Assembly: GCF_016859285.1 (NCBI RefSeq)
Contig: NC_053414.1
Location: 9,992,017 to 10,056,016, forward strand
Direction: 5' to 3'
From: Xiphias gladius
Taxonomy: Eukaryota > Chordata > Actinopteri > Istiophoriformes > Xiphiidae
Length of the DNA: 64,000 bases
Shown here: positions 37,505-50,066 of the stretch, piece by piece
Layout: every line of letters starts with the position of its first letter
How positions within the stretch are numbered: position 1 is the stretch's first letter
Program-made: the position numbers and the translations under genes
The notes under the pieces: generated by a model
Told to the model about the DNA's origin: nothing
The model's database searches: none
The model's input: only the letters and a program-made list of their open reading frames with translations

Positions 37505-40500
37505 TTATGCATCTCCAAGCCCAGCAAACTGTTTAGCACCCGCCTGCTGTCCACCGCCTGCTGCGATGCGGCTGAGGGGTATGAGCTTCATGGTGGTCTC
37601 TTTCAGGGAGTACCAGCGGTTGTGCCATGTGACCCAAATGATGCCGTTGTCGAAGCCATATTCACCAGCATCCTTCTCTGTGTACCTGCCACCTGGATGA
37701 AGAGAAAACAGCCAGTTTGGAGAAGACCTCAAACGTTTTTGCACTGTTATATGTGCCTGGATGACGATTTTTGTTTCTGTGCATGTGGGAGCTTGTGGCT
37801 GATTTGTTAATAAGAAAAATACTTATTAGGGATTATTAGGGATTTAAATGCCACCAGTCACATAGATGAAAATCAGTTAAAGGGTTTGGCACTGGATTTA
37901 GCCATGTGGTCTTACCCTGGTAGTATTTGCCGTTCAGATGTGCAGCATGGCATCTGTTCATCCACCAGCCGGAGCCGTCCTGCAGAGCGCAGTTGCCGTC
38001 ATACTTGTCATTGTCCCGGTCAAAGGTACTGAACTGCATGCCGTTGTGAAATGTGTAGAACTTGTCACTGGGGTCATCTCCAAAGTCAAAGCCGTTGAAA
38101 GCATCTCCTGCATCGCCACCAAAGTAGAAAGCATAGACCATACGGTACATGTCGGCCTCTGGTCCCACTCTGAACATGTTGTAGTCTGCATACCTGGAGA
38201 AAGGCAGCCGCAAAAGAGGAATGGTGGATTTAGTGTTTCTGGTGATCTCTGCTGAGTCATCGTTTTCTTCTTCAAAGGACACCTTATCATTTGGGTTCAA
38301 GTTTGCCTCGTGAGTCCCTTTGCTCCCCCCATATATAACCTGTCATTGTGTTGGTGTGTGTGTACATACCTTTCGTTACCCTCCCAGTCAACAAGCACTA
38401 TCCTCAGCACGGTTGGGATGCTCGAACTGGCAGTCAGCAGGTGGATCTTCTCGTTGCCGAGCCAGAACTCGGTACTGTCATCTGGGGAAAGAAAACCAAA
38501 GCCCTCCTTGTACTGGATCCAGTCCTTGTGGAAGTCCACGCTGCCATCACGTCTCTGTGGACACAAAAACGTGATAAGAATCAAAATTTGTTGAGGCAAA
38601 AGAATAATTTGTTTCAACAGTTAACCAACAGAACATTTCTCAAACCCTGATGCCACTGAAAATGATCATCTGATCTAATTAATCTTTCATTTTACTAGAA
38701 TATGAGAATATTAGTGTTTAAACTCGGCTACATACTCTTAAATATTTTGCTTTGCCTCTTTCAGTCATTCACCCAGTTCTGCTATATTATAATGGGATTT
38801 AGGAGGAGGGTTTTTCATGTTTATTTTAAGTCAAAGGTAGGGTCCAAAGTAAATAACAATGACACTCAAGGGGGGCTTTATTTAGAAAAAAAAAAAAAAT
38901 CAGAACAGATGGTTCAGCCTCCCTCCCCTCCCTAATAACATTTGTGCAGTCCCTAATCAGTGTTATCAGTTGTTTGCTTTCAGGATGGACAAATCACATG
39001 CTATTTGTCTGACTACTGCTACCTATTACTACTTCTTACTTTTATGATATATATATTATTACAAAAATAAAATATTGGAATCATCCAGTTAAAGATGAAA
39101 ACAGCAAAGGGGTATTTTTTTTGAATGGCTCGGTTGATGCATACCCTCTGTATTACTGTGAAGCCTCGTCCAGAGCTATCAATCTCACAATAGACCAGGA
39201 ACTGCTCAGTGGCTTTCACTGGCTTCACATAGTAAAGGCCGCTGGTGGTAGCACCTTTGTTTGCAATATCCTGGCAGTCTGATAAAAAAAAGGAAAAGGG
39301 GAAGAAAAACAATAGTTCAACATTACTGAATATGTCAGAACGAAAGTTAGGTTAAAAAATATCTGGTTGACTCCTAAAACTCCTCAGGTGCTGATAATGA
39401 TGATAAATCCAGACAGAAATGACCACATTAATTTACAGTAGTTGGTCTGAATCCCATATTTTAAATAATTATGTCCACATTAATTATAAAGTTCAGAAAG
39501 TTATTTGAAATGGGGTCACAGCAAATTACACATACAATAAATCTTTATTTTGCAGTGATGCACCATATTGATTTTAGGCTCTAACTAAACACTGAACAAG
39601 GACAAATGTTGTTCAGATGAGACATGATTGAGAAACCTCTTGTGAAATGGGAATGGCCTGAGGGTCACAGTTGATTTATTCATTTTTTTTCTTTTACCTG
39701 CTCCTGTGATGGTTTGGATCTGAACCGTGTCTATACAAGGCTCACTGCATTTCTGTTGCAGCTGAATGGAGAGTTGTTTCAAGTCTGCCATTCTCCTCTC
39801 GTTTTCTGAAATTATATTCTGAAGTTCACTGGGAAGAGGGAAACAAATACAAGTTGGATGAGATCTATCCTAAGTAATTCATGCCTCAGTTTCATACACA
39901 GTGAGACAATCATTACAGCCGTGAGAAGTACAAAATAATGACACCCAAAGACATTTTACAAAATAGATTAAAATAAGAATTAGAAGATAAGAACGCCATA
40001 GAAGCAAAAGGAAAAAATGACGAACCAAACTTGGAAAAAAGACATAGTAGAAGTATCAAAAAAGTAGAAGCATTAAAAGTAAAAGTATACGGGGTGTTAT
40101 TTTATATATTGTATTCAATATCATATTATATTATTGAACTGGATTATTATTACTGATACCTTCGTGAGTAAGAAGCATTTTCACATTAAAACTGGTAGAG
40201 ATGGAGACATTTTTTTTTTCATATGTTGTGGAGGGAAATTTTCATCTGCACGGTAACAAGTAACTTCAGTTTTCAAATAAATGTAGTGGAGTGAAATGTA
40301 CATTACTTTTCGAAAAAAAGGTAGTGAAGTGGAAGTATAAAGTAACAAAAAGTGGAAATACCCACGTAATTGCACAAAAGTTGTAAATTAAGTACAGTAC
40401 TTGGGTAAATGTGCTTAGTTATTCTCCTGCATACAAGATGTAATGTCACTGCAAGTGGGTCATTAAAGGTATAATTTGTATGCCAATGGTGACTTACAAT

Positions 40501-41285
40501 ATTTGTTGTTCCTGTACAGTGATGGTATGTTCAAACCGGATGACATCTTCCAGGATACTGTTCGACTTTTTGAAGTATGAGTCTGAAATGAAGAGTCAGT
40601 TCTCAGAAGTGGACTCATCACAGTTTCAAATCACTCAACCCAGTTTGATAATGGTTTTAATATATTTACAGCAGTTTGTGCTTAGGGCAAGTCAAATTAA
40701 TTTATTCAAAGTACAGATTGAAAAATATATAGAATGAATGTCAACGAAAGTGCTTTAAAAAGGAATTTTAAATAGGTAAATATAAGGGTACCATGCGGGG
40801 AACTCTTTTGGGCTGACGTAGTAGAATCTCTCATGTGGACAATTTTTTCATCAGCCCCCTGGGTCAAATTGGCAATTGTTTCCAGGTCTCTTTGCAAAAT
40901 GTCCAAATCACTGTTCGTTGTTGGAATATACCTCAGCAGGTAATCAGCCACTCCACATGTAGTAGGACAGTACTTTCCCTGAGTACAGATAGAGCAAGTG
41001 AAAAATATCAATGACGGTGTGCTCAGTGATAAACACATAGGCAATCCACACAGCAAAAACATGAACAGTTATTACAGTTACAGTTTACTTACAAAGCCAT
41101 CATGTGGGGTGCACAAATCGAGGCTGTCTCCTCTGGTTTGCTGCACAAAGAAAGACAAAATGATATAGATTTTTGTGCTAACCAGAACGGCATCAGTGAA
41201 AAATGTAAATTCGGTGACCTACTGCTGATGATAAGGAGAAAAGTAATAGGAGGCCTCCTGCTGTTGCAAGAAGTGATGAAGCCAT
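37505..41285 (-). CDS. fgg: Fibrinogen gamma chain (complete)
   Basis: Secreted liver clotting protein; two copies join two alpha and two beta chains to form fibrinogen (family knowledge). Nine exons: 41223-41285, 41093-41140, 40792-40978, 40498-40582, 39698-39828, 39145-39278, 38370-38554, 37916-38193, 37505-37692; 1299 nt, 432 residues. Signal peptide in exon 1 (residues 1 to about 21), then the N-terminal cysteine knot YCPTTCG, a coiled coil in exons 3-5, and the fibrinogen C domain from about residue 172 (DCQDIANKG). Calcium loop [11 protein letters not shown], the polymerisation-pocket motif [18 protein letters not shown] and FDNGIIW are all present. The tail keeps GQQ and GAKQ, the factor XIIIa cross-link Gln and Lys region of the human gamma-A tail, but ends GLGDA where human has AGDV. 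Only one of the two N-terminal cysteines of human (Cys8-Cys9) is present. Intron 4 holds a dispersed repeat. Confidence 0.97.
40025..40425. repeat. CAGTGGTGGAAAAGTAA-type element, copy 2 (fgg intron 4)
   Basis: Contains agtagaagcattaaaagtaa, atgtagtggagtgaaatgta and taagtacagtacttgggtaa. Sits between fgg exons 4 and 5, apparently without harming their splice sites. Confidence 0.6.
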
Positions 41286-41350
41286 CTTGCTTTGGTCGCC
41301 AGTCGTGGTCTTGTCTTTTTGGAGAATGAGGAGCAGTTGGACTCTGTGGG

Positions 41351-41410
41351 ATATTTATCTGAACAAGGTCATCAGTTCAGTGTTTGATAAGGGGTTCATA
41401 TGCAAACATC
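41351..41410 (-). promoter_or_regulatory. fgg core promoter: TATA-like box and forkhead-like site
   Basis: On the minus strand AGATAAATAT (41351-41360) lies about 66 bases upstream of the fgg ATG and is well placed as a TATA box. Further up, GATGTTTGCATATG (near 41396-41410) contains TGTTTGC, a match to the FOXA/HNF3 core expected at a liver gene. Both are motif matches only. Confidence 0.45.
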
Positions 41411-43873
41411 CCGCTCACTGTGTTGGGACAAAGCTGTGACTCAAATGTCCAACATTGGTCATTTCCCAGATTTGACGGGGTCTGTAATTGACAGCTGTAG
41501 TTGAGCTATCAGGCTTGTCTACAAACTGTATATTTATGTAGAACTCAGTGTTGGTAATTATAACAGAGCAAGTCAAAAAGAACGATGACTCGGCTTTGTA
41601 TTTCCATGCCTTTCTTATCAAGTATGTGATGGCATTTTTTCTATTGGACTTGGACGACAAGTCAAACTGAGCTTGTTCCGGTTCAGGAGTAGGATTGGAA
41701 CACAGTTCATTTGCTTTTCTTGTTCATCTTACGATAAAGATCGAGGGCAAATGACAGCATGAGTCATTCCATACAAACGAAATGTCAAAATAAAATGTCC
41801 GTGTAAAACATTAACAGTGTTGTCAGTAACAATGTGCTAACAAATACAGGATGAACACCATATTTGTGAATATGGCCAAGGAAAAAGCTAATTTTAGATT
41901 GGCTGGCAGGTGAAAGCTAAAATCTCCAACATGTGGAAACCTATTTTTTGGCCAGGAAAAGATAACAAATTGAAGTTTAAGAAATAGACTTAAGATATGG
42001 AAACTAGATATGTTAGGACATAAAGCTATAAAAATACCATGGTAAGTCAAAAATGTGATAAAAGGCATTTTCTTTTAAGTAATAAATTAATATTATGAGT
42101 TCCCAAGTTAATATGATGAGATTCCATTAGATTTTTTTTTAAATCATAATTTTGAGATAGCAAATTAAAATGATGACTTACCACCGAAATATTTAGAATT
42201 GCATATTTGAGACTGTCCTACCAGGAGACTTCTGTTAGCCTCCTGTTTTCTATAAACAGTCAACGTTGGTGTCTTTTAATCATGACCAGGATCGTTCCCT
42301 TACCTTAACCAACTAGTTATTACTTTTACCGTAACAACAAAGGTCACCTGACCTTAACAAACGTAGATATTGTATCCTTAACCAAGTCAGTTTTGTACAA
42401 GTGCAAGAGAACAGAAAATGGCTTTATTTCACTTTTACTTAATCGTTTTGGGAGGCACGGACAAATGGTGCTGTCCTGCTAATAGGGGCGACAGATCAGA
42501 AAATGTTTATAAGTGTATGATGTTTGCAGGGTGTATTTTGTTGTTTAATTGGGAAGACTCGTTGGTATGTTTGCATTGAGCCTCTGTCTGCCTAAAAATT
42601 TAGTAATGATAAAAACAATACTTCAGATATATTAAGTCAGAATTTTGATTTACGATCTTATAATTTTATTTAAAAGTCAAACTTTATTTATGGCATATAT
42701 GATAGCTTAGAAAGTTAAAATTTTGTTTTAAATATAACATAATTCTGAGTCATTATCCAATTTTAATTTTGACTTACCATTTTTAATATTAACCATACCT
42801 AATTTTTTTTCTGTTTTTTTTTCCCCTTTTGCTGGCAGAAATGGGCTTAAAAACAATACAAACATACGATTTTACATGAAAGTGCAAGGTGCAGTGTTTC
42901 AACCTGCAAGTAACTATAGCAGCTGTATTTGTTATGGTTTCTATTTTTCAGTTACTGTACACTATCACTGGTTAAATGAAACCCAGTCATGGTTAAAACT
43001 GACCACAAACAAACTTTAAAAAATGGATAATGTGTTGAACACAGCTTCCCTGTGGTGAGTAGCTGTGGTTTAAGCGTCATTATACCACTCAAACAACGAC
43101 TTCACGCTTCTCGGGCCTGGAACCAGGCTTTCTCGGGACAACTTGTTATAATTCAGATTGGAATGAGATACAGTATTTTTTTGCAAACGTAATTCTTACT
43201 TGATTAGCTACAGTCTGGTGGATGGTATTGACATCCTATTTGGAAACTTGGCGGCAATGGTAGGTAAAACCACTAGTGGGAGTAGAACCACAACAAACCA
43301 AACATACACACATGCGGTCGGTGAACTCACATTTAAATTGAAGACATTATATTAGCATTCAGAACACAGAGTAATGCAGGGAATTTTGAAAAAGACGTTG
43401 GTAGTTCTGGTTGAGAGAGTTTGTGATGAAAGATCTGAATATGTACGCCCAAGAGGCTAAGTCTTACTAACAGTATAACAACACTGAATGCTAACTGGTA
43501 TGCTGGAATTTTGATAAAGTAAGTTTAGCCTCACTGAAAAGCTCTGTGTAAAGGTGTCACTGTTCATTTGTGCAACATAATGGGGAAAAAAAATGTGTCG
43601 CTGTTTGAGCTGTCTTTGTATAATAATGACTATCAACAACATACAAAATAGCTGTCCATCTTTGGAGTCCATATTTCAGAGGAGTAATAATGATTTTCTT
43701 CCTCCAGCCTGCGGGGAAAATGTGTTTTGCTGAGAAAACAAAGCAGCTTTTTTTTCCACAGGCTTAATTTGTAAGGAGCACATGTGCAACTGAGCTATTG
43801 TTGACTGAAATGAAACACTCAGGCAGAAGACAGATCAATAGAAGAGAGAAGATAAAAAAGGAAACCCCTCCTT

Positions 43874-43963
43874 CTTCCCCATGTAGACAGCTAATGTCTA
43901 CATGGGGGAAGACATGTAGACATTAGCATTAACAAACATGTTAATGCCATGTTTGGCATTAAC
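43874..43963. repeat. Chain of four overlapping inverted repeats
   Basis: Arms: 43874-43889 with 43895-43911 (16 bp, one extra G, 5-base loop); 43890-43904 with 43913-43927 (15 bp, perfect, 8-base loop); 43926-43933 with 43940-43947 (8 bp, perfect, 6-base loop); 43940-43949 with 43954-43963 (10 bp, perfect, 4-base loop). Successive hairpins share arms, so the sequence can fold in alternative registers. Two direct copies of a 13-base word (43978-43990 and 43996-44008) follow. Confidence 0.85.
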
Positions 43964-44029
43964 AAATCATTCTGTGACGCCCCTAAACATTCATCCGCCC
44001 CTAAACATGTTACATGATGGAAAATAAAA

Positions 44030-44180
44030 GGGTCAGTTATATATATATGGTTAAGGTTTGGTTAGGTTTGGGCACAAAAAATGACTTGGTTATGTTTGGG
44101 AAAGATCATGTTTTGGGTTAATATAAGTACTCCGTTAAGGTTAGAGAAACATTGTGGTTTGGGTCCAAATGGCTACTTAG
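44030..44180. repeat. Degenerate GGTTA/GTTTGGG minisatellite-like tract
   Basis: Repeated variants of ggttaaggtttgg, ggttaggtttggg, ggttatgtttggg and gttaaggttag recur about every 30-40 bases, separated by short A-rich or AAGTAC-type spacers. I recognise this pattern from teleost dispersed repeats; exact family not known. Confidence 0.5.
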
Positions 44181-44199
44181 TTAAGGATGGGGATATTCG

Positions 44200-44523
44200 T
44201 CGTCATGGTAACAATAATAAACCTGTGCTTAAGGTAATGGAATGATTGTGGTTATGCTTTAAAAAACAAGGCCGACTGTCGGCAGGAAATGAACTCTGAT
44301 CCCCTGTGTTAAAATCCGATGTTGGATGTTCAACCCTTCTCTCTACGTGGCTCTGTAACACTGTCACCCGACTTCCTCCTTTGCTCCCGTCATAATTACT
44401 ACGGCCGTTGGGAGGCTTTGTCATTTTGGGGCCCTTTTTGAAACAACTGATGCTTTCATTCTTCTTGGAAGGACAGTTTCCCAATATGTGCCTCGTGTGT
44501 AGCAGATAGACCACTGAGCTCAC
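44200..44523. repeat. Probable dispersed repeat next to the minisatellite tract
   Basis: The stretch with gaactctgatcccctgtgtt, cccgacttcctcctttgctc and cgtcataattactacggccg reads like a teleost interspersed repeat I have seen linked to GGTTA-type tracts. The 106-codon minus-strand frame here has no recognisable protein content. Confidence 0.35.
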
Positions 44524-47094
44524 CGTCAGAAGAGTTGAAGGTGATGTATCTCTGTGACGTTTCAGATCAGGACCAGCTGCTTCTTACACTTTTCACACAA
44601 AGTAGAGGGGATGCACCAATTGCTAATCACTCTCTTCTGTTTTTTTTTGTTTTTTTAGCTTGAAAATTCACTTTTGGAGGTGGAGTAGTGGTGGGGCATG
44701 CGATGCACCATCCAAAGTCCGCCCCCTCACCAACAGCCCTGTTGTTCTCATGATCTCAATATTTTTGAACCTCCTGGCTACAGCCCTGAAAGAATTGTGC
44801 ATTCAGAGTCATGCAGTCAAAAGATAAAGTAACAACTAAGCATTATTTGAAAGACTAGAAGGGCTTAATACTAAATACATATTTTGCTTGCCTGGTGTCA
44901 ATGGACAATGCAATAAAAAGGGTAGACTTTAAGTCAAACAATGCAATCATGACTACATATACTTTTTGTTGGTAGTCACTGCTGTGCTGTTGAGGATTTT
45001 ACTCATAGAGAGACAGAAATTGCATGTACTGTTAATCCGATTTGTCTAATAGTATGTTGAAAGACACCAAACTGTATATAAATGTGATTGCATTTACATG
45101 TTTCCTTTCACATCTCCAGGACAGTAAAAATGCAGAGTCACCTCATCGTCTCAGTCATGTTTAGCTTCCCACATGGCTCTGGGTTCATGCTTCTGTGCTT
45201 GTTTTGAGTCACAGTTGATGGAACTACACCTCTCCTCTTGTATCAGATGAGTCTTTTTTTTCTAAGAGAGTCCTACGTTCAAAACAGTCTGGATTTTGGA
45301 GGTTGCAAAGTCAGTGGATTAATGGATCTGTTACTTCAACATTATAAATTACATGCAGTCTTTACCACTGCTTGGTGAAAGTGAGTTTTGGTGATATTAT
45401 TGAGTAAAGTGCAATACTTTCCTGTTCGACTGAGGAATGTTTGCAGCTAATTCCATACTGTTCAAGGCTACTGTACATTGGTCGTTTCACTCCTATATTC
45501 TGTGGGACGTACAGTTTAACGTGGATGTATTTGTTGATAATGGTTATCTAGTGGATGTTCTTCAGGTTGCACATGGCAAACACACCTCTTTTTTATTAGA
45601 TCTACACAAACAGTGAAGATACATGTGACAAAATAAAGCTTAATAATGCTTCATCTGTCAGCCCCATGTTGACATTGGATGATAAATCTTACCTAAACTA
45701 CCTCTGTGTGACCTGGTTTTATTATGTGTGAAAAAAACAGGCCCAGGATGGATATAAAGCCTCACTGACCTGAGATTGAACTGCCAGGGCCATGAACCTA
45801 AACAGCGATGAACTTTCGCTGAACTGGCCTCTTTGTGTAGAAACACCAGATGGAAAGTGTCTCTTGCTTGGACACTCTTTTTGAACATTGTGTCCAGGAT
45901 GTTAAGATGTGCTTTGGGTTCTTGTTGTTCTTGTTGATGTATTCAGACACCGATGCCAGCCTGACATTTTTACACAGTCTATACTTCATCAGAATACAAA
46001 ACAACATAGAAGCAGTACAGTATTATATATTTTTTTCTTCTAAAAGGTGGCAGTTGCAATTCCCCACTATGTACCCTGTAAATCAAGCCATGGGAATAGG
46101 ATGCTGAATCATTGTTTTCCCTGAAAACATTCACGTCTTTCGGAAATGGGTCCGTCAGTAATAGACTTAAGTTTCAACGCTGAAAAACAAAGTCAGCATA
46201 GTTCACAGGTTGTCTGAGCAGGAATTAGATTCAAAGAGCCTTGTTAGGGTCTCCCATTGGCCAGAACTATAAGTCTGGAGCCATCTGACCATGGTGTAAA
46301 TCTCCCCAGTACAGAGGGCAAAGGTTTTTTTGTAAGGCCACCTCAGGGTTCAACCTGCGGTCACAGACGGTAAGTCGACTGAGCTGCACATGGTGTGATG
46401 CGAGGTAGAACATGCAATGATGCTGACACTTGGTTGTCCACACGTCACGGATGACTTTGGTGCACCAAGTACATCATCTTAAGGGGAAAGCCTTTCATAT
46501 GATATTAAGCTTATTAAGTCTTCAATGACTGTGTTACTAAGCAACTTAGTTGACCTGGATATGTTACTCTTAATATTAGCACTGCTGTATCGATTTGTTG
46601 CTTCCATGTTTCATTTGCTTACACCCACTTTGGGGTGGGTTCATTTGGTCCCGTAGCTATTGCATAATAAAAGATGTGGGACACCCTTGTAATGATACTT
46701 ACACTACTAATATGATAATACTGGTCTTACATCGTCTCTTTCATGCATCTGTTGGCTCAACGCTCGCTGTGCCATTTATTACTCAGATTGGTTTATGTAG
46801 TATGGGCTTCTTTTGTGTTCTCTCTGAGAAATCACAAGTTGTTACAGACCAGCCTGTCAAGTTAAATTATGATAAACTAAAAACAAAAAATATCAGGTAA
46901 AACTGCACATTTAATGTTCACGGCTAATATCGTTGTGACCCTGAGAGCTCCTCACGTAGATGTTTGATAGATGTGGTTATTACTCACAACACATTGATTA
47001 GTTTTGGGAATTTTGATCAGTTTTATTGCTTTAAGGGTTTTCTAATTTCAGGTACTGTATATTAGACATCTGCATGGGTAATGTGAAAATGCAT

Positions 47095-47610
47095 TTTATT
47101 TAGAATCTTATTTTGGCCACAGTATGAATGCTCACTTTCCACCACGTTTCAGAATGAAATATTGCAAATTATACTCTACTACATTTGTCTGACAGCTTGT
47201 TGTTACTACAGGTATTTTACTGTTTTAAATTTTCATCCAAACCATGAGCATCTTATAAATTATGATGTACTGTTATAGATTAAATCACCCAACAATATAT
47301 AAAGTGGTAAAAATTAGCCACACTTCAACCAACTGCAGCACGCTGCTTACACATTAATGCATGAGTAATAGGCAGGTAAATCAGTAAAAGGTATTTCACA
47401 TAATAACTAACATAATGTAACACAAGGAGCTATTCTGCTTGGTGAGTACTTGTAATTTTGACACTTTAGCAAAATTTGCTGGCAATACATATGTATTTTT
47501 ACTTAAGTAACATTGTAAATACAGGACTTTTTCTTATATTGGATTATTTTTACATTGCAGCATTGCAAATTTTACTTAAGTAAAGAATCAGAACACTTAT
47601 TCCAGCATTG
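47095..47610. repeat. CAGTGGTGGAAAAGTAA-type element, copy 3 (fgg-lrat interval)
   Basis: ctactacatttgtctgacag and tttttacttaagtaacattg are family words; the right end, read on the minus strand, is caatgctggaataagtgttc, a variant of the family terminus. Left border uncertain. Confidence 0.5.
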
Positions 47611-48594
47611 ATTGTTGCACGAAGGATTACAATATATATTCAGTTTGTCTATAAACACTTTGAAATGAACTTCAACACCAAAACTTTTTAACTGATGAGT
47701 AAGGAAAAAAAAAAAAAAAAATGTTTACTTTGCATTTACTATCATGTTGATTGGTCCAAAAAATAGAACAGCATAAACTATTTAGATGTTTTCAGTGTAT
47801 AAGCTCAAAGAAAGTTAGTATTAATTTAATCCTGATTTCATTCATTCACTCAAGATTCACTCAAGATTTGAGTGGAAGGCACTGCTGACACACGTACTTC
47901 ACAAACAGCAAGGTCAGAGGTTCAAAAATGCAGTGGTGTAGTGCTGCATACAAAAGTAGGGTACGCACGTTTTGTGGGTCAAACTGGCTTTCCCACAGTC
48001 TGAAAAGGCAGCTGTCTTAAATTAAATACCGGCAATAACGTATCCCTTTTGCGTGGATTTTACAGCATCTAGGTCAGCAAATGTACTCTAACAAATGATT
48101 CAAAGACACAAGATCAAAAATGGCTGAAGGGTTTCTCAAGGTATTTTCTGGGTTAAAAGATGAGCGTGTAACTGATGCCCACAGGATTAGGGTAATCTGG
48201 TCAAAGGAATGTTTTATCTCATCATATGGTTCCTCTGAGAAAGTGCAGGCCATCCAGCGCGGCCTGCTGTTTTTTTCAGGGCTGATCCTGGATTGATGAT
48301 GGGACAGAACAGACTGGCCTCTGTGAGTCGACGAAGTCTCCCAAACCCCAGCTCCTCAGCAAGTCATTGTCCGGAGGCTAATCAGCTCAATAGTCTAATT
48401 GGAAGGCGAAAAAAAGTGAAAATAGCTCACATGGAAGCAAACATTTTTTATTTTTATCTTTATTTCATTTTGTTTTTCTTTTTGCAGCACCTAACAACAC
48501 ATCAGTTTGTAACTGCCCTCTATGAGTAAACAATCTGTTACTCACCTTACCTGACACTAAATTTTGAACCCATGCTTGGAGCTTATAAAGATCC

Positions 48595-48802
48595 CTGTTG
48601 GAAAGCAACAAAGTACATTTACTCAAGCCCCGAACTTAATCACTGGATTTTGAGGTATTTGCAATTCAGAATTTCCATTGTGTGCTACTTTATTCTTCTA
48701 CCCAACTACATTTTGTACAGAAATATCGTACTGTATTCTAATGAAGTATTTTACAGAGCAGAAGTACTGAAGTAAATGATCTGAATACGTCTTCCACCAC
48801 TG
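48595..48802. repeat. CAGTGGTGGAAAAGTAA-type element, copy 4, short (fgg-lrat interval)
   Basis: Left part gttggaaagcaacaaagtac and atttactcaag; right end on the minus strand cagtggtggaagacgtattc, clearly the same terminus as copy 1. The two ends form an imperfect terminal inverted repeat. Confidence 0.65.
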
Positions 48803-49909
48803 TTAAAGATCAAGCAAAAATCTCTATAACTCTGCTACCAAATCATAAAAAAACACACAACTAAAAAAAATGTTCCCTTCATGCGAATGCGAGTTTAGCG
48901 ACCTATATTTATCAATTTATCTAAATGATTAAATGACATGTTATCTTTCATCAGACATCCACTTGTCTCCTGAAATACTGTACTTACTTGAGTTTGGAGA
49001 TGTCGGTGGTATATGTTAAATACCAATGTGATTTTGTTCTCATCTTTAAATGAGAGGAGGACTGAACAACTATTGTTAAATCTTTACAAAGCGTCCAGTG
49101 AGTTAATGTCATAGATTTTGAAGTGCTGTTGCTGTAATGTAAGTCCTACCAAAACAGGACTTGAAAATGCAAATCTAGAAGGAATACGTGTTGAGGAAAC
49201 AGCTAGGGGTGATAGTCAGAACTACACACACTCAAACAGCATTTGGCAGCTTCAGCTGGAGCCAACTTCCTAATGATCTTAAATGCAACTCTTACTCTAC
49301 TCACTTTTACACGTGTGCCATGAAATGATTAATTTTCTCCACATCGGCTTTGTTCCCCTTAACAACCTCATAAATTTTCTTTTCCTCTGCACTTTTTAAA
49401 TTTAATCTTAGTACCACTTTCTAATACGTCTACCTTTATAAAGGGGAAGAATGGCTTTATATAATGATGACAAATAATTTACTGAGGCTTTACAGATGAG
49501 TTATAAGCCTTTTTTAAGAACCAGTTTTGGGTTGCCAGGTTGTGAGGAGGATAAACACGAGCCAAGGGGATTTTCTTAACCTTGGAGACGAACAAAAAAT
49601 GTTTTTCTCCTATGAACTACTTTTAACTGAAGATTTATTATTAGTTACAACTTCTAAAGCCTTTATAAAAGGTGACTTTATTGAAATGTTGCATCACTGA
49701 TCATGTATCTTTAAAGAAAAAAAACAAACACCTTCATGTGTATGTTAAAAACTTTCACTATGAAATAAATTTAACTTCTGTAATTCTTTAGACATTTTAA
49801 ATGAATACCAGACTTTACAGCTAATTCTCTTCCTTTCTTTTTGCATTAGAGCAAAATCAGAGTGGATTAGTGGAGAGCATTTGCACGAGTGTGGAATGAA
49901 GAACAATTC

Positions 49910-49920
49910 GGGGGGGGGGG
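49910..49920. repeat. G11 homopolymer upstream of lrat copy 1
   Basis: Eleven consecutive G about 155 bases before the lrat ATG. Prone to length change and sequencing error. Confidence 0.9.
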
Positions 49921-49949
49921 CAAGATGCTGGAGAACTGAATGAAGGAGA

Positions 49950-50066
49950 ATGCGCACGTGCGAAAGGTCGCTCGTGGCTACTGCTTTCTCTCTTCCTCGT
50001 GCCAGTAAGGATAAAAAGCTCACGTCACCCGGGCACTTTCGCACATTTCCCCCGAAAACTCTCACG
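49950..50066 (+). promoter_or_regulatory. Upstream region of the first lrat gene: E-box and TATA-like box
   Basis: CACGTG at 49955-49960 is a consensus E-box, and GATAAAAAG at 50010-50018 sits about 50 bases before the ATG as a TATA-like element. A run of 11 G lies just upstream at 49910-49920. The reading frame of the lrat gene stays open back to an ATG at 49950, but this stretch looks like promoter and 5' UTR, not protein. Confidence 0.4.

Larger units (their letters stand above)
41411..49949. other. 8.5 kb gene-free interval between fgg and the lrat pair
   Basis: No convincing coding frame or splice pattern is seen on either strand. It holds the overlapping hairpin cluster (43874-43963), a GGTT-rich degenerate repeat (44030-44180), a dispersed repeat (about 44200-44523), two copies of the GTGGAAA-type element (about 47095-47610 and 48595-48802), and an A-tract near 47705-47720. 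Enhancers of fgg or lrat may lie here but cannot be shown from sequence alone. Confidence 0.55.

Noticed and set aside
37938..38255. 105-codon plus-strand frame
   Set aside because: Antisense to the fgg C-domain exon.
49950..50066. Upstream in-frame extension of lrat copy 1 by 39 codons
   Set aside because: It covers an E-box and TATA-like element and has no counterpart in LRAT; the ATG at 50067 gives the normal N terminus.
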